Shown: positions 24,004-36,768 of the stretch, in pieces | Numbering within the stretch: the stretch's first letter is position 1 | Layout of the letters: every line of letters begins with the position of its first letter | DNA from: Daphnia carinata | Taxonomy: Eukaryota > Arthropoda > Branchiopoda > Diplostraca > Daphniidae | Length of the DNA stretch: 64,000 nt | Assembly (NCBI RefSeq): GCF_022539665.2 | Contig: NC_081333.1 | Coordinates: 13,142,971-13,206,970, forward strand | Direction: 5' to 3' | Program-made: the position numbers and the translations under genes | Notes under the pieces: generated by a model | Told to the model about the DNA's origin: nothing | What the model saw: the letters and a program-made list of their open reading frames with translations, nothing else | Database searches by the model: none

Positions 24004-25404
24004 ATGGCTTGCCCTGACAATAAAGAGCCAGCCACTAGTTGTGAGGCTGGTAAACTTGTAGATGACGAAGAAGATAATGGTGTCACACTTGAAGAAATTC
24101 TAGAAGAGGAAGCCCAACTCGAAGAGGATGCAAATGCTGTTTTGGGTGGATCTGATGATGCAAACTGCACTTATCGTCTAGTAATTTTTTCAAAGTGAAA
24201 AATAGTATTATCTTTACTAACAGGAAAATTTTTAAGGGATATGTCAACCGCCAAGCTCTCTATGCTTGTGTAACTTGCAGGCAGCGTTCAGGAAATCTGA
24301 CTCAACTGGCTGGTGTTTGCTTAGCTTGCAGTTACCACTGTCATGATGGGCATGAACTTATTGAATTGTATACAAAAAGGTATGGATACATCTCTGCTAT
24401 ATCAAATGAAAAAGAAATCTTTTACAATTTCTGTGTTTCAGGAACTTTTGTTGTGACTGTGGAAATTCAAAATTTCCCTCCAATAAATGCACTTTGGCAA
24501 CAGTAAAACTATTTAAATTTCCTTTTTTCTCTTACTTGTAATCTGACATTTTAAAAATCATATTATAGGAAAAGTCAGAATTGAATGAGAACAACAGTTA
24601 CAATCAAAATTTTTTGGGGAAATACTGCACTTGCCAAAAACCATATCCTGATCCCGATGACACAAATCCTGATGAAATGGTTCAATGTATCATGTGTGAA
24701 GATTGGCACCACAACAAGGTTCTTTTTTCCCTCAATAACAAAAATTTATAATCGATGTAATTAACTAAATTTTTTCACAGCATTTGGGTAGTAGTCCGCC
24801 TCCGGATCAAGATTATTCCGAGATGATATGTGGCCAGTGCATGGAGAAATACCCTTTCCTCAATGCCTATCTATTACCAGCAGAATCGGACCAAACGTTG
24901 GTTTGCAGGCTAAGCAAACTAGAAGCTATTGAGAAAGACCAGCTGAAAAATGCAACGTTTTGGCCGGAAGGATGGCGGAATAGGCTGTGCAGATGTGAGA
25001 AGTGTTTGGTAAGTCATGAAATGTTACATTTTTTTCTGGTATTGATGGTTTTTTTATTTGTAATTCAGGCATTATACGCAGATAAAAAGATCCAATATCT
25101 TACGGATGATCAGGACACAGTAGAGCATTACGAACAAAAAGGCAAGATGGCGTGTGTCAACCGACCGTCTAATAACGAGCGACTTATGGAAGCTCTTTCC
25201 TCATTGGATCGCATCCAACAAGTCGAAGCTATCACAGAGTACCAAAGTTTCGCGGCTGAATTGAAAGATTACCTGAAAACGTTTGCCGATAACAAAAGAG
25301 TCGTTCGAGAAGAAGACATTACGGAATTTTTTGGTCGTTTGAAGGAGCGTAAACGACGTCGTCTTGATGGCGAATCAACTGGAATGCCACACTTTTGTCG
25401 CTAG
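24004..25404 (+). CDS. UBR7: Putative E3 ubiquitin-protein ligase UBR7
   Basis: Exons 24004-24180, 24237-24379, 24442-24502, 24569-24718, 24781-25008 and 25069-25404 give about 364 residues (human about 425). Residues ~60-127 are a UBR box that binds N-degrons through zinc: ALYACVTCRQ, GVCLACSYHCHDGHEL and NFCCDCGN are visible. Residues ~140-205 are a PHD finger (KYCTCQKPYPDPDD, MVQCIMCEDWHHN, MICGQC); the human protein has been linked to histone H2B ubiquitination. The C-terminal part (TFWPEGWRNRLCRCEKCL, LSSLDRIQQVEAI, LKDYLKTFAD, ERKRRRLDG) matches the conserved tail. The linker between is shorter than in vertebrates. The first acceptor (AAG at 24236) is the least certain boundary. Confidence 0.92.
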
Positions 25405-27266
25405 TAATCACCCTTTCAACCGATGCCCCAGATCCTCCATCTATATCATTTATCTGGATTGACTGTGATTCAACCTTTGTAGTATTTTTTCTTTAATTTG
25501 GACGCCGATATAAAAACAAGTTGATTAATCCATAAAGTTGGGGGGGAAAACCGACGATTGCGAACATGTAAGTTTTTTTTCATATTCTGATAAACGAGAA
25601 GTACTAAATTGAAAAGACATTTAGATTTTTGTGTTTATTCACACGAGAATTTCATCAATTCTTTTATTCCCGTCAGCTCAGTGTCATACGTTTTCTGAAT
25701 TAAAGGAGAAATTCTCCTGATTCAAAAAGAAAGAGTACATGAAAAACGCTAATATTGGTCGTGAACGGTGTAATAAATCTAATAATGGCTGTTGCTGCGA
25801 CGCATGTAAAAATGAGCACAGCAAACATTACGGTACCTAGCTCTAGCGGAATAAGGTTGAACTAATTTCGTCACACACAGCTGGTTGGCCCGTCGTTTCT
25901 GTGTGGACTGCTGAATGCACTACGGCACCATCCAGTTATCAGAGAACCAGGAGACATCGAAGTTATTGTGTGTCAGAATAAAAAAACCTTTGGACGTGAA
26001 GTTTTAGTGAAGTTGTACGTGGAGTAAAGGTGAAGTTAAATAGTTGAAATGGAGTGTATCAATTGACCTTAAAGCTTTTTCTCTCGTCTCTTAGTCTTCT
26101 CGTGTGTGTGTGTGTGTATGTGTGTGTGTGTGTGTGGGTTTCCCAAGGCCACTGCACAGTATTAAGGGAAAAAGATATTTCTGAACTCGATCCAATTGTA
26201 TGAAAGACCTCGTGTGGTTTTGTTTCTCTTTGTGGGGGGGTTGGCCCACTTTTTTCCCCTTCATTTGGACAACCACTTGTCTCACTATCTCAAAGGAACC
26301 TGAAAAACATCTTGATCACAGGGTAAGAATGGCTACTTTGTTCATCTTCTTCCTTTGTTTCATCATACTTTCTCATTTTTTAATCATCAGCCAATTCAGG
26401 TTATCATAACAACATTCTCATTTCCCCCGAAGATCAGGTCACTATTCATTGAGGAAAGCAGCAGCCCATGAATTGCTAGGAAAACAGAAAGTGATTTATT
26501 ATTCACATTATGTGGTCAAATATCGGGGCTAGATGGATGGCAAAATGACCTGAATTGTTTTTCAAAGTTCGAAGGCATGACCTGACAAATGTAGGGATGA
26601 TCAATAAAGAATGGGGTATGCAAACATGCCGTGTGTCGCGTGTCGTTGCTACGTCGATACTTGCAACAAACACACAGAGAGAAGCTAGTACTGGCAGTGA
26701 GTCAAATAGAAAAAAATGGTTGAAAGTAAAGGGTTAAAAATGGGGTCTAGATGAAGTTGAGGTTTGGGTCAGGGAGAGAAGATCGCGGATTTATTAATAG
26801 CACATCAAAATGGCGTTGGTTGGAGTCTTGCCCGGCCGCATTCCAATACGTTGTCAAAATGTAGAAAGGAACTAAGACGACGTCGTTGAAGCTTGTCAAT
26901 AGTTTGTAAGTCTTTGGGATTGCGTAACGTCGATTCGTCAACAGCTATCGATGCAATAAAGACTTGTTCGTATTTAACACAAAAACAAACATTTCAATAG
27001 CAGTGAAGGGGGTAGTAGTAAAACGGCGCCAATGAGGCCGGAACAGCCCGTGTGTTTATTATTATTGTTATTAATTTTGTAGTGAAGATTCCATTGCTTG
27101 TGCGCCATAAGGCGAAATAAGAGGGAATTGGAACAGAGAAAAGACAGTTAAATGACCTCAATTGTACTCATGTTCTTCTTCTTTTGCGATTGGAACAGGT
27201 TTTCGGGGCCCGAAGAATAACAACGGAAGAAACCCCCAAAAAGGAGGAGACATTTGAGTAAACGAG
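25405..27266. other. Spacer between UBR7 and HECTD1
   Basis: UBR7 3' flank, a GT microsatellite (26101-26136), and the presumed promoter and 5' UTR of HECTD1. A CTAGATGG motif lies near 26529. Noncoding first exons of HECTD1 may lie here but cannot be placed. No protein gene recognised. Confidence 0.5.
26101..26136. repeat. GT/CA microsatellite
   Basis: About 17 GT dinucleotides with one interruption (TATG). Confidence 0.9.
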
Positions 27267-30200
27267 ATGGCGGACGTCGATCCCGAGACGCTGCTCGAAT
27301 GGCTGACGATGGGGCTCGGGCAGGAAGAGCTGGCCGAACGGGACATGCAGCTCGTGGCCCTGGAACAGCTTTGCATGCTCCTCCTCATGTCCGACAATGT
27401 CGACCGATGTTTCGAGAGGTAACAGATGGACATTTTAAATTTTTTTTTACTGATTTAACGATCTCATCCATTAACGACAGCTGTCCACCCCGGACGTTTC
27501 TGCCGGCCTTGTGCCGTATCCTACTGGACAAGACAGCGCCCGATTCGGTGCTGGAAGTGACGGCCCGTGCCATCACTTATTACCTGGATGTCTCGGCCGA
27601 GTGCACTCGACGCGTCGTCGCCGTTGATGGAGCTGTCAAGGCCCTATGCGGCCGGCTGGGCACCGCCGACCTCCAGCAACGCACCTCCCGCGATCTGGCT
27701 GAGCAATGCGTCAAGGTGATTATTCAGATCGACTATGAGAAAAATCGATGGTTCCAATAAGTCCCTTTTTAATGTTCTTTTCATGTCTTGTTCCATCCCG
27801 ATACTTGAAGGTCATGGAATTGATTTGCACTCGTGAAGCTGGAGCCGTTTTTGAAGCCGGAGGGTTGCAATGTGTTTTGTCTTTCATCCGAGATGCTGGA
27901 ACTCTTGTTCACAAAGATACCCTTCATTCGGCCATGGTCGTCGTTTCGCGACTCTGCTCCAAAGTTGAGCCACACGATGCCGGACTGGCCGCTTGCGTCG
28001 ATGCCCTGTCCACCTTGTTGCAACACGAAGACGGGCACGTCTCCGACGGCGCCCTCCGTTGCTTCGCCTCTTTGGCCGACCGTTTCACTCGACGTGGCAT
28101 CGATCCGGGCCCGTTGGCCGAGCACGGACTCGTTTCGGCTCTCCTTTTCCGCCTGTCAAACGCAGCTGGAACTCCATCCTCACAACAAACAACAACATCC
28201 CCTGCAGCCGGAGGATCGGCCACTGCATCCGCCACATCTTCGAATACAGTCGAAACGGCTGGAACGAATAAATCGGCCACGTGCAGTTCGTCCATATCGA
28301 CAGTCATCAGTTTATTATCGACGTTGTGCCGCGGTTCGCCCGGCATCACGCACGATCTGCTCCGTTCGGAATTGCCGGACGCTATTGAACGGGCAGTGAA
28401 CGGCGAAGAGCGTTGCATCCTCGACACGATGAGGCTCGTGGATTTGCTTCTCGTTCTCCTCTTTGAAGGACGCAAGGCTCTGCCACGTAGTGGAGGAGGT
28501 GGACTGGCCAACCCCACCAACAGCTCCACAGCGCCCACTACACCCGGATCTACCATCCGAGGCGGAAGCAGCGGTACGACCGGTTCCATGTTGCGCCGAT
28601 TGGACAGCGCTGGAGAACGGACACATCGGCAGCTGATCGATTGCATCCGCAGCAAAGACACGGACGCGTTAATCGACGCCATCGATTCCGGCGGAATCGA
28701 AGTCAATTTCATGGACGACGTGGGCCAGACGCTGCTCAATTGGGCGTCCGCTTTCGGCACTCAAGAAATGGTGGAATTCCTTTGCGAACGTTGTGCCGAC
28801 GTCAACAAGGGCCAGCGCTCCTCTTCCCTTCATTACGTAATTTAATTTTGATTGTATACATTTAAAAACCCTTACCGACTTATTCATTTATTAATTTAAA
28901 GGCGGCTTGTTTCGGCCGACCAGCTATCGCCAAAGTGCTCTTGCGTTACGGAGCCAATCCGGACTTGCGCGACGAAGACGGGAAAACGCCGCTGGATAAA
29001 GCCCGAGAGCGTAACGACGAAGGCCACCGTGAAGTGGCCGCCATTTTGCAATCTCCCGGCGAATGGATGATTACGCCTACGTCTTCAACTCCACCTAATC
29101 CGTCATCCATGGCCGATGCGTCCGGCCAATTCACCGGACAGCAACGACGAGGAGACGCTTTGACTCCAGGATCCACTTGCGTCTCGGAAGATTCGTCCAT
29201 TTTATCGGACGGAGCGACGACGGAGCCAAAGGGCGATCCGGACATGGCGCCCGTGTATCTTCGGCGTCTATTGCCCGTCTTTTGCCATACGTTTCAAAGC
29301 AGCATGATCGCCAGCGTGCGCAAGGCCAGCCTGACCATCATCAAGAAGATGGTTCATTACACGCAGCCGGCCCTGCTGCACTCGCTGTGCTCGCACGAGT
29401 CAAACGTCTTCATTTCGACGCTGGTCGAGGTGGTAGCCGCCGTTCTGGACAACGAAGAGGACGAAGATGGACATTTAGTCTGCATGCACATCATCCACGA
29501 TCTGATGAACAAATCCCCAGAGACGTTCCTCGATCACTTTGCCCGTCTGGGAATCTTTAGCAAAGTCCAGATGTTGGCCAATAGTGGCGGTGTGGACGAC
29601 GGCCAGGAAACGAACAGCGACAACGCCGCCGGACAAGAGCCGGAAGCGGAACGGCCTGAAGTAGAAGAAGGAGTAACTATAACGACCGGTGCGGAAGGCA
29701 AAGCTCAGGCCGAACTGGCTGACCCTGCGGTCCAGAAACCGCAAGTGGAAACGACCGCTCAAGTGGCGGTGGACGTGGTTAAGGAGTTGATGGCCGGCCG
29801 GCCTTACCACTGGAGGGACTGGTGCATCGCTCGCGGTCGCGATTGCCTCTACATCTGGAGCGACGCTGCGGCTTTGGAACTGTCCAACGGCTCTAACGGC
29901 TGGTTCCGCTTCATCTTGGACGGCAAATTGGCCACCATGTACTCGTCCGGAAGCCCCGAAGGCGGGTCGGACAGTTCGGAGAATCGCGGCGAGTTCCTGG
30001 ACAAACTGCAACGCGTTCGCACTCAAATCAAACCTGGAACGATCAGTCAGGCCATTTTCCCGGCCGGTGGGAAGTGCTCGGACGGCCTACGTCTCACCGT
30101 GGGCAATTGGTCGTTATCCTCCAGCAAAGACGGAGAGCTGGTCATTCAGAATTCAGACGGCCAACAACAGGCGACCATATTACGCGAAGATTTGCCCGGC

Positions 30201-33200
30201 TTCTTGTTTGAATCCAACCGCGGCACTAAGCACACTTTTACGGCCGAAACGGCCCTCGGTCCCGAATTAGCCGCCGGATGGGCGCCCGTTCATTACCTGG
30301 GCACGGGCGGCAGACGCAGCGCCTCCGGTTCAGGTGCCGGACGAACGGGGCTGGTCAGCGGCGGGCGGTTCCGTTCGTCGCAAGTGGAGGCCACCAAGCA
30401 AAAAGTGCGGGCCCAAGCTCACGAGATTTATCAGCGCTATTTCCAAGCGGCTCAAGCCCAGCCGAGGGGAGTCGTGGCCCGTCTGGCCGCCATCGTCGTG
30501 CACATTGAACGCGGATGCGCGGCCCAGGAGAACAACCGCGAACAGCAGCACGGATCGCAAGGAAGCGGAGCCGGAGCTTGGCGTGATCTACTCCGTTCGG
30601 CCCTCAACGATTTCCGTTCGCTTTTGGAAGGAGAGGACACGAGCCTCTCGGCCTTTGAATTGCAGTCCAGCGGCCTCGTTCAGGCTCTTCATCGGCTCCT
30701 TTCGCCCGCTGGACTGGATGATTATCTGCAGGGCACTCGACGTGGAAATCGATTGCTGCGCCAACGTGTGGCCATTTTCCGCGAATGTTTCCAGTCAGCT
30801 GATTATTTGTATCAAAATGGACCGAAAGGGCCGGCTACTTGTCTCGTTCGCAAGTTAGTGTCCGTTATGGAATCGATCGAGAAATTGCCCGTCTATTTGT
30901 ACGACGCAGCTGGAGGATCGACCAACGGCCTGCAGACGCTGACCAGACGTCTGCGTTTCCGTCTGGAACGAAGCCCCGGCGAAACGGGATTGACGGACCG
31001 GACGGGACGGGCTTTAAAGACGGAGCCTCTCACTACCGTCTGTCAATTAGAGAAATACCTGCTCAAGATGGTGGCCAAGCAGTGGTACGATTACGAACGT
31101 TCTTCGTTGGCGTTTGTGCGTAAAATTCAAGCGGCCACATCGACAACATCAGCCGGACCGGCCGCCTCTCCGTTGATTTTTCGGCACACGCGCGATTTCG
31201 ACGAAGGCGGCGTCATCTATTGGCTGGGCACCAACGGCAAAACCGTCCCTGATTGGGTCAATCCAGCTCAGGTAATTTAACGACATCTGTTGGGAGTTTT
31301 GAGCATTAATTTCATTTGATTTTTGGATACAGGTGGGCCTCGTCGTCGTGACGTGTTCGGAAGGACGGAATTTGCCTTACGGCCATTTGGAAGACATTTT
31401 ATCGCGGGACAGCGCGGCCCTCAATTGCCACACGAACGATGACAAACGGTCGTGGTTTGCGCTGGATCTCGGCCTTCACCTACTACCCACGGCCTACACG
31501 TTGCGGCACGCCCGCGGCTATGGCAAATCGGCCTTGCGTCACTGGCTGTTCCAGGTGTCGAAAGACGGACTGTCGTGGACGACGCTGTTCACTCACGTCG
31601 ACGATTGCTCGCTGAACGAGCCCGGCTCAACTGCCACGTGGCCGCTAGAGCCACCTGGTGGCGAAACGCAGGGATGGAGGCACATCCGCATTCAGCAGAT
31701 GGGCAAAAACGCGTCGGGACAGACGCACTATCTCAGCATCAGTGGCCTGGAATTGTACGGAACGGTGACGGGCGTATGTCAAGATTTGGGACGGGCGGCC
31801 CGCGAGGCCGAGGCCAATTTGAGGAGGCAACGGCGCATGGTACGTCATCAGATGCTGCGCCATCTAGTGCCGGGCGCTCGAGTCGTCCGCGGACTCGACT
31901 GGAAATGGCGCGATCAAGACGGATCGACCACGACGGCAGCCACGGCCGCAGGTTTGGCCCAGCAAGCGGAAGGAACAGTGACGGGCGAGTTGCACAACGG
32001 CTGGATTGACGTCACGTGGGATCACGGCGGATCCAATTCGTATCGCATGGGCGCCGAAGGCAAATACGATTTGAGATTGGCTCCTTCCTACGATCCGGAA
32101 GCGGCCCAACAACAGACACCGGCCACGTCCAGCAAAACTCCTTCATCTTCTTCCTCCACCCTCAAGACGATGAATTTAGACAAACCGTCGTCGGCTTCTG
32201 TCAAGTCTTCGACGCCTATTTCCACCGGAGCCGGAAGCGTTTTGGCCGGCAGTCGCAAGTCCAGCTCGACGCCTAGTTTGCCCGAAGCGACGGGAGCCGT
32301 CAAATCCTCTGTAGCGTCCACCGAACAGGCCACGTCGGTCGATAATCTGTTGACTTCCGCAGCGGCCGCATCCGCAGTGGCCGATAGCGTCTTGAGTTTG
32401 GCCAGCGCCGAGGCCGGATTGGTCTCTTTCGAACGCGTGCGAGGCGACAGCACTGGAACGCAAAGCACCGACGACGATGAAGCCACTTCGACGGCCGTCG
32501 CTGCGCTCGTAGGAGCCCTCAGTCTGATGGACCCTGCCGGATCATCGACGGAAGTCGGGACGGGCGAGTCTCAAGTATCAGACAGCCACCGGAACGCTAA
32601 GAATACCTATTTGGCCGGCCAATCGACTGGAACACAATTAGCGGATCATCATTTATTGGCTTCGGCCAATTCGGCTAGTGGCGTCGGTTCGCCGGCCGCA
32701 GCGGCCGCCGCAGCAGCTGCTGCTGCCCTCGATGGGATGGTCGTTGACGATTCGCTGATGACGGACGTGACAGAAGAAATGCTGGAAATCAACGCGTTCG
32801 ATCTGCTTCGCAGTCTGGAACGTCAGGCCAGTCAACTCCAAGCCGAAGCTGAAACGATGGCGGCCGCTACGTCCGCCCTATCTCGCGTCGAAGTAGCCGG
32901 ACAGCAACAGCAACAGCAAGGCGAAGATGAACAAGACGATGTCTCATCACCTCCTTCTCCTCCTCAATCGGTCAAAGTGACTTCCGGTCCAGCATCAGGC
33001 GTTCGCACTTCAGGTTCGATGAGCGTCAGCGTCCCCAATTTAACGACGTCATCAGAACCTGAACGTGAAGTGGGTGGAGGACCCACTCCGGCCGCTTTCC
33101 TCGAAAGCTTTGCCAATGTAGCCCGAAGGTAAAAATAGCTTTTAAACATTCAAAAAAGAATTTGTTTTAATTTAATTAATAACCATTTTTGATTGACAGA

Positions 33201-36200
33201 CGCCACCAAGCGGGAAATGCAAACAGTGGAAGTGGAGCTACAGGAGGAAGCGCGTCGGGTTCGCCCGTCGAATCGTCAAACGCCAATCGATCCGGCGGAT
33301 CGCACGGCAGCGGAGCTGGACCCATGGCCGCTGGTGCGAGTGGAACCAATGCCGTTAATGTCTCGTCTTCTTCTTCTTCCCCTTCGTCCAACGCGGCATC
33401 GTCGCTGCTCTTCCCGCGTGGACCCAATTCCGTTTCCAGCCTCGTCCGGCTGGCCCTTTCGTCCAATTTCCCGGGCGGACTGCTCAGCACGGCCCAGAGT
33501 TACCCGAGTTTGAGCAACACGTTGAGCAGCCTGTCCTCGGTGGCATCTCACGCTGTTTCCATGGCCGGCGCTTCGTCCACCAATTTACACCACGGACACG
33601 CTGGAGCCGGCCAGGGGCATCAACAGACGGGCGGAAGTCACGGACTGAGCCAAGCTCTGTCGATGAGCCTGACCGGATCGAGCGACTCTGAGCAAGTGAG
33701 TTTGGAAGACTTTTTGGAAAGTTGCCGAGCTGGAACGTTGCTGGCCGAACTGGAAGACGACGACGAATTGCCGGAACCCGACGAGGACGACAACGAAGAC
33801 GATGACGAGAACGAGGACGATGAAGACTTTGAAGAAGTGACGGAAGAAGACGGCGGGGGTGGTGGAGTGGGTAGTCTCGTCGGAGGCTCGGGAGATGGCG
33901 CCACACGACACGTGACGGGCAACACCAAACGGCGCAGTTGGGATGACGAGTTCGTCCTGAAACGGCAATTTTCCGCTTTGATTCCGGCCTTCGATCCGCG
34001 ACCGGGCCGCACCAATGTCCACCAAACGTCTGATTTAGAAATTCCTCCGCCAGGTGCCGCCACTGAAGGAGCTCAAGGAGCCGAGGCCATTTTTTCTTCT
34101 TCCTCCTCTTCTTCCTCCTCGATCATGGCCCTGGTCAGCAGCAACAACAGCCGCTTCAATCCGATGTGGAAGCCGATGCTGACTTGGTGCCTCAACCTGT
34201 TACATCTCATCTTGCGCGGGCCGGGCTTGCCCAACATCCCAGATGTTGAAATCGAGTTGACGGACGGCGATTGGACCGTCTTCAAGGCCGTGCAAAAATT
34301 GATCCAGTCATCGGCGCTGGGCACCCGACAAGAGAAGTTGAGGCGCATCTGGGAACCGACCTACACTGTCGTCTACAAAGAACTGAAGGACGAAGCCGGA
34401 GCGGTCGTTATTGGCCCATCGGCCGGACTGAGCGACGCCAACAGCATGGGCCAACAGCGTCGGCTGATGGACGACGAGCTCTTCTTGCCCGACTTCGACG
34501 TCAACACGCAAACGAGCAACACGGTGGGATCGTGCAGCGTCGGAGACGTCCTCCTCCTCCTCCGGCAGCTGTACATCCTGAGCAGCCGGCCTCCGGGTCC
34601 AGGCGAGCAGCTGGAAGTGGAACAACAGCAACATCAGTCTCATCACAGCGCTACCATTTTCATCCCGCTCGAAGAGTTCAGCAGCAAGAAAGTGACGAAC
34701 AAGTTGACACAACAACTCTCTGATCCTCTTGTCGTCTCTTCCGGCGCTCTGCCGGCCTGGTGCGAGCAGCTTTTGACTGTTTGCCCCATTCTGGTTCCGT
34801 TCGAGACGCGTCAAATGTACTTTCACGCTACGGCCTTTGGAACTTCCCGGTAATTTCATTTTTAATTAATTTAGATTTTCAATTAAAATTATCTTCGTGT
34901 CCAGATCGATCGTGTGGTTGCAGACTCAACGCGACTCTGCCGTCGAGAGGCAGCGAAACACGGGCGCCGTTCCGCGACGTGACGATCCACACGAATTCCG
35001 CGTCGGTCGACTCAAACACGAACGCGTCCGGGTTCCTCGTGGCGAGCGACTGCTCGACTGGGCGCAGCAGGTCATGAAGGTCCACGCCGATCGCAAGGCC
35101 ATCCTCGAAGTGGAATTCCAAGACGAGGAAGGCACCGGACTCGGTCCGTCTCTGGAGTTTTACGCCCTGGTGGCGGCCGAGAGCCAACGGCGCGACCTGG
35201 CTCTGTGGATCTGTGACGATGAAGACGACGACGTGACGTCGGCCGAAACGGCCGCATCCGTGGCCGATTCGGGTGTCAAACCGCCCGGTTATTACGTGGT
35301 TAGGCCGTCTGGCCTGTTTCCGGCTCCCCTGCCGCAAGACTCGCCCATCTGTGATCGCGCCGAGCAGCTCTATTGGTTTTTAGGAGTCTTCCTGGCCAAG
35401 GCACTTCAGGACGGCCGCCTTGTCGATTTACCTCTTTCGACTCCCTTCCTCAAATTGCTGTGCCAGGGCGATGTCTCCTGCCCGGCTCAGCAGCCCGTCT
35501 TTGTCAACAGCGACAGCAAGCGCGCCAAAACTTACCGGGCTGGATCTCACCCTCCGCCGCAACAGCCTCCACCTCCACCTACACCAGTCCCATCGTCTCA
35601 GCAGCAACAGCAACAACAGCAGGATGTGGAAGACCCGATGACGTCGTCCGTCTTCTCTCAGGATGGAGACGTTTTGGGCGGCAATGGCAAGACGCTGACC
35701 GGAAGTAACAGCCCACGTGATCCGTCCCTCCCCTGGTTCTCCGGTTTCCTCTCGCACGAAGACCTGGCCATCGTCGATCCGACTCGAGGCCGGTTCCTTC
35801 TCCAGTTGCGAGCCTTGGCCACGCGGCGTCGTCAGATTTTAACGGACCCGACGCTCAGCCACGAGGATCGATGCCGTCAGGCGGACAATTTGGCTCTGGC
35901 CCAGCCCAATCTGTTGAACAGCAATTCGACGACGACCGTGTCGAGCGTGTCCGGCCAAACTCACAGCAACATGTCGCAGAAACCGGCCACCATTGTCCCA
36001 CCGCAATCGCAAAAGATTCAAAGCGCGGCCCAAGGGCAAGGCGGGGAGTCCGTCTCGAAGATTTGGGATTGACTTTCCAATTCGCCCCGTCGTCCAAAGT
36101 CTTTGGCTTTACCGATGTCGAACTGCGTTCCGGCGGTGCTGATTTCGAGGTACCTAATCGTTTTTTTTTTTTTTTTTGATTTATTAATTGATTTATTTTA

Positions 36201-36768
36201 ATGATGTGTTAATGGAATGGCAACGGGTGACGCTGGACAATGTAAAGCCCATGTGGAACTGATGGCGGAATTTTGCCTGGAACGTGGCATCCGTCGCCAA
36301 ATGGAAGCCTTGCGCCAAGGCTTTGACCGTGTCTTCCCCATGTCGCGTCTGGCCGGTTTCAGCCCGTCCGAGTTGCGATTGCTCCTGTGCGGCGATCAGA
36401 GCCCGAGTTGGACGCGCGAAGACATCCTCAATTATACGGAGCCGAAATTGGGCTACACTCGCGACAGCCCCGGATTCCAGCGCTTCGTCAACGTGTTGAC
36501 GGGCATGAACGCGGAAGAGCGCAAGGCGTTCCTCCAGTTCACGACGGGCTGCTCGTCGCTGCCACCCGGCGGATTGGCCAACCTCTACCCTCGTCTGACG
36601 GTCGTGCGAAAAGTGGACGGCGTCAGCGGCAGCGGATGTGTCAACGGCAGCTATCCCTCTGTTAACACGTGTGTCCATTACCTCAAGTTGCCCGAATACG
36701 ACTCGGAGGAAATTTTGCGTGAACGGCTCCTGGCAGCCACTCGAGAAAAAGGTTTCCACCTCAACTGA
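27267..36768 (+). CDS. HECTD1: E3 ubiquitin-protein ligase HECTD1
   Basis: Eight exons: 27267-27418, 27481-27715, 27811-28836, 28902-31271, 31333-33128, 33200-34849, 34905-36149, ~36227-36768; about 3005 residues (human 2610). The N-terminal armadillo-like part starts [13 protein letters not shown]. Ankyrin repeats cover ~400-515 ([34 protein letters not shown]). A SUN-like galactose-binding domain covers ~1262-1410 and an MIB/HERC2 domain ~1437-1515 ([28 protein letters not shown]). Long Ala/Ser/Gln-rich and acidic low-complexity linkers account for the extra length. The HECT domain is ~2485 to the end, with catalytic Cys in [10 protein letters not shown] (codon 36670-36672) and an insert of roughly 170 residues. 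Near the 3' end the sequence is damaged: a frame break near 36050, GG instead of AG at the exon 8 acceptor (36225-36226), and a second break near 36250. It ubiquitinates proteins in development and signalling in other animals. Confidence 0.95.

Noticed and set aside
27924-28760. Long minus-strand open frame opposite HECTD1
   Set aside because: Shadow of the GC-rich HECTD1 coding exon; the plus strand has clear conserved domains.
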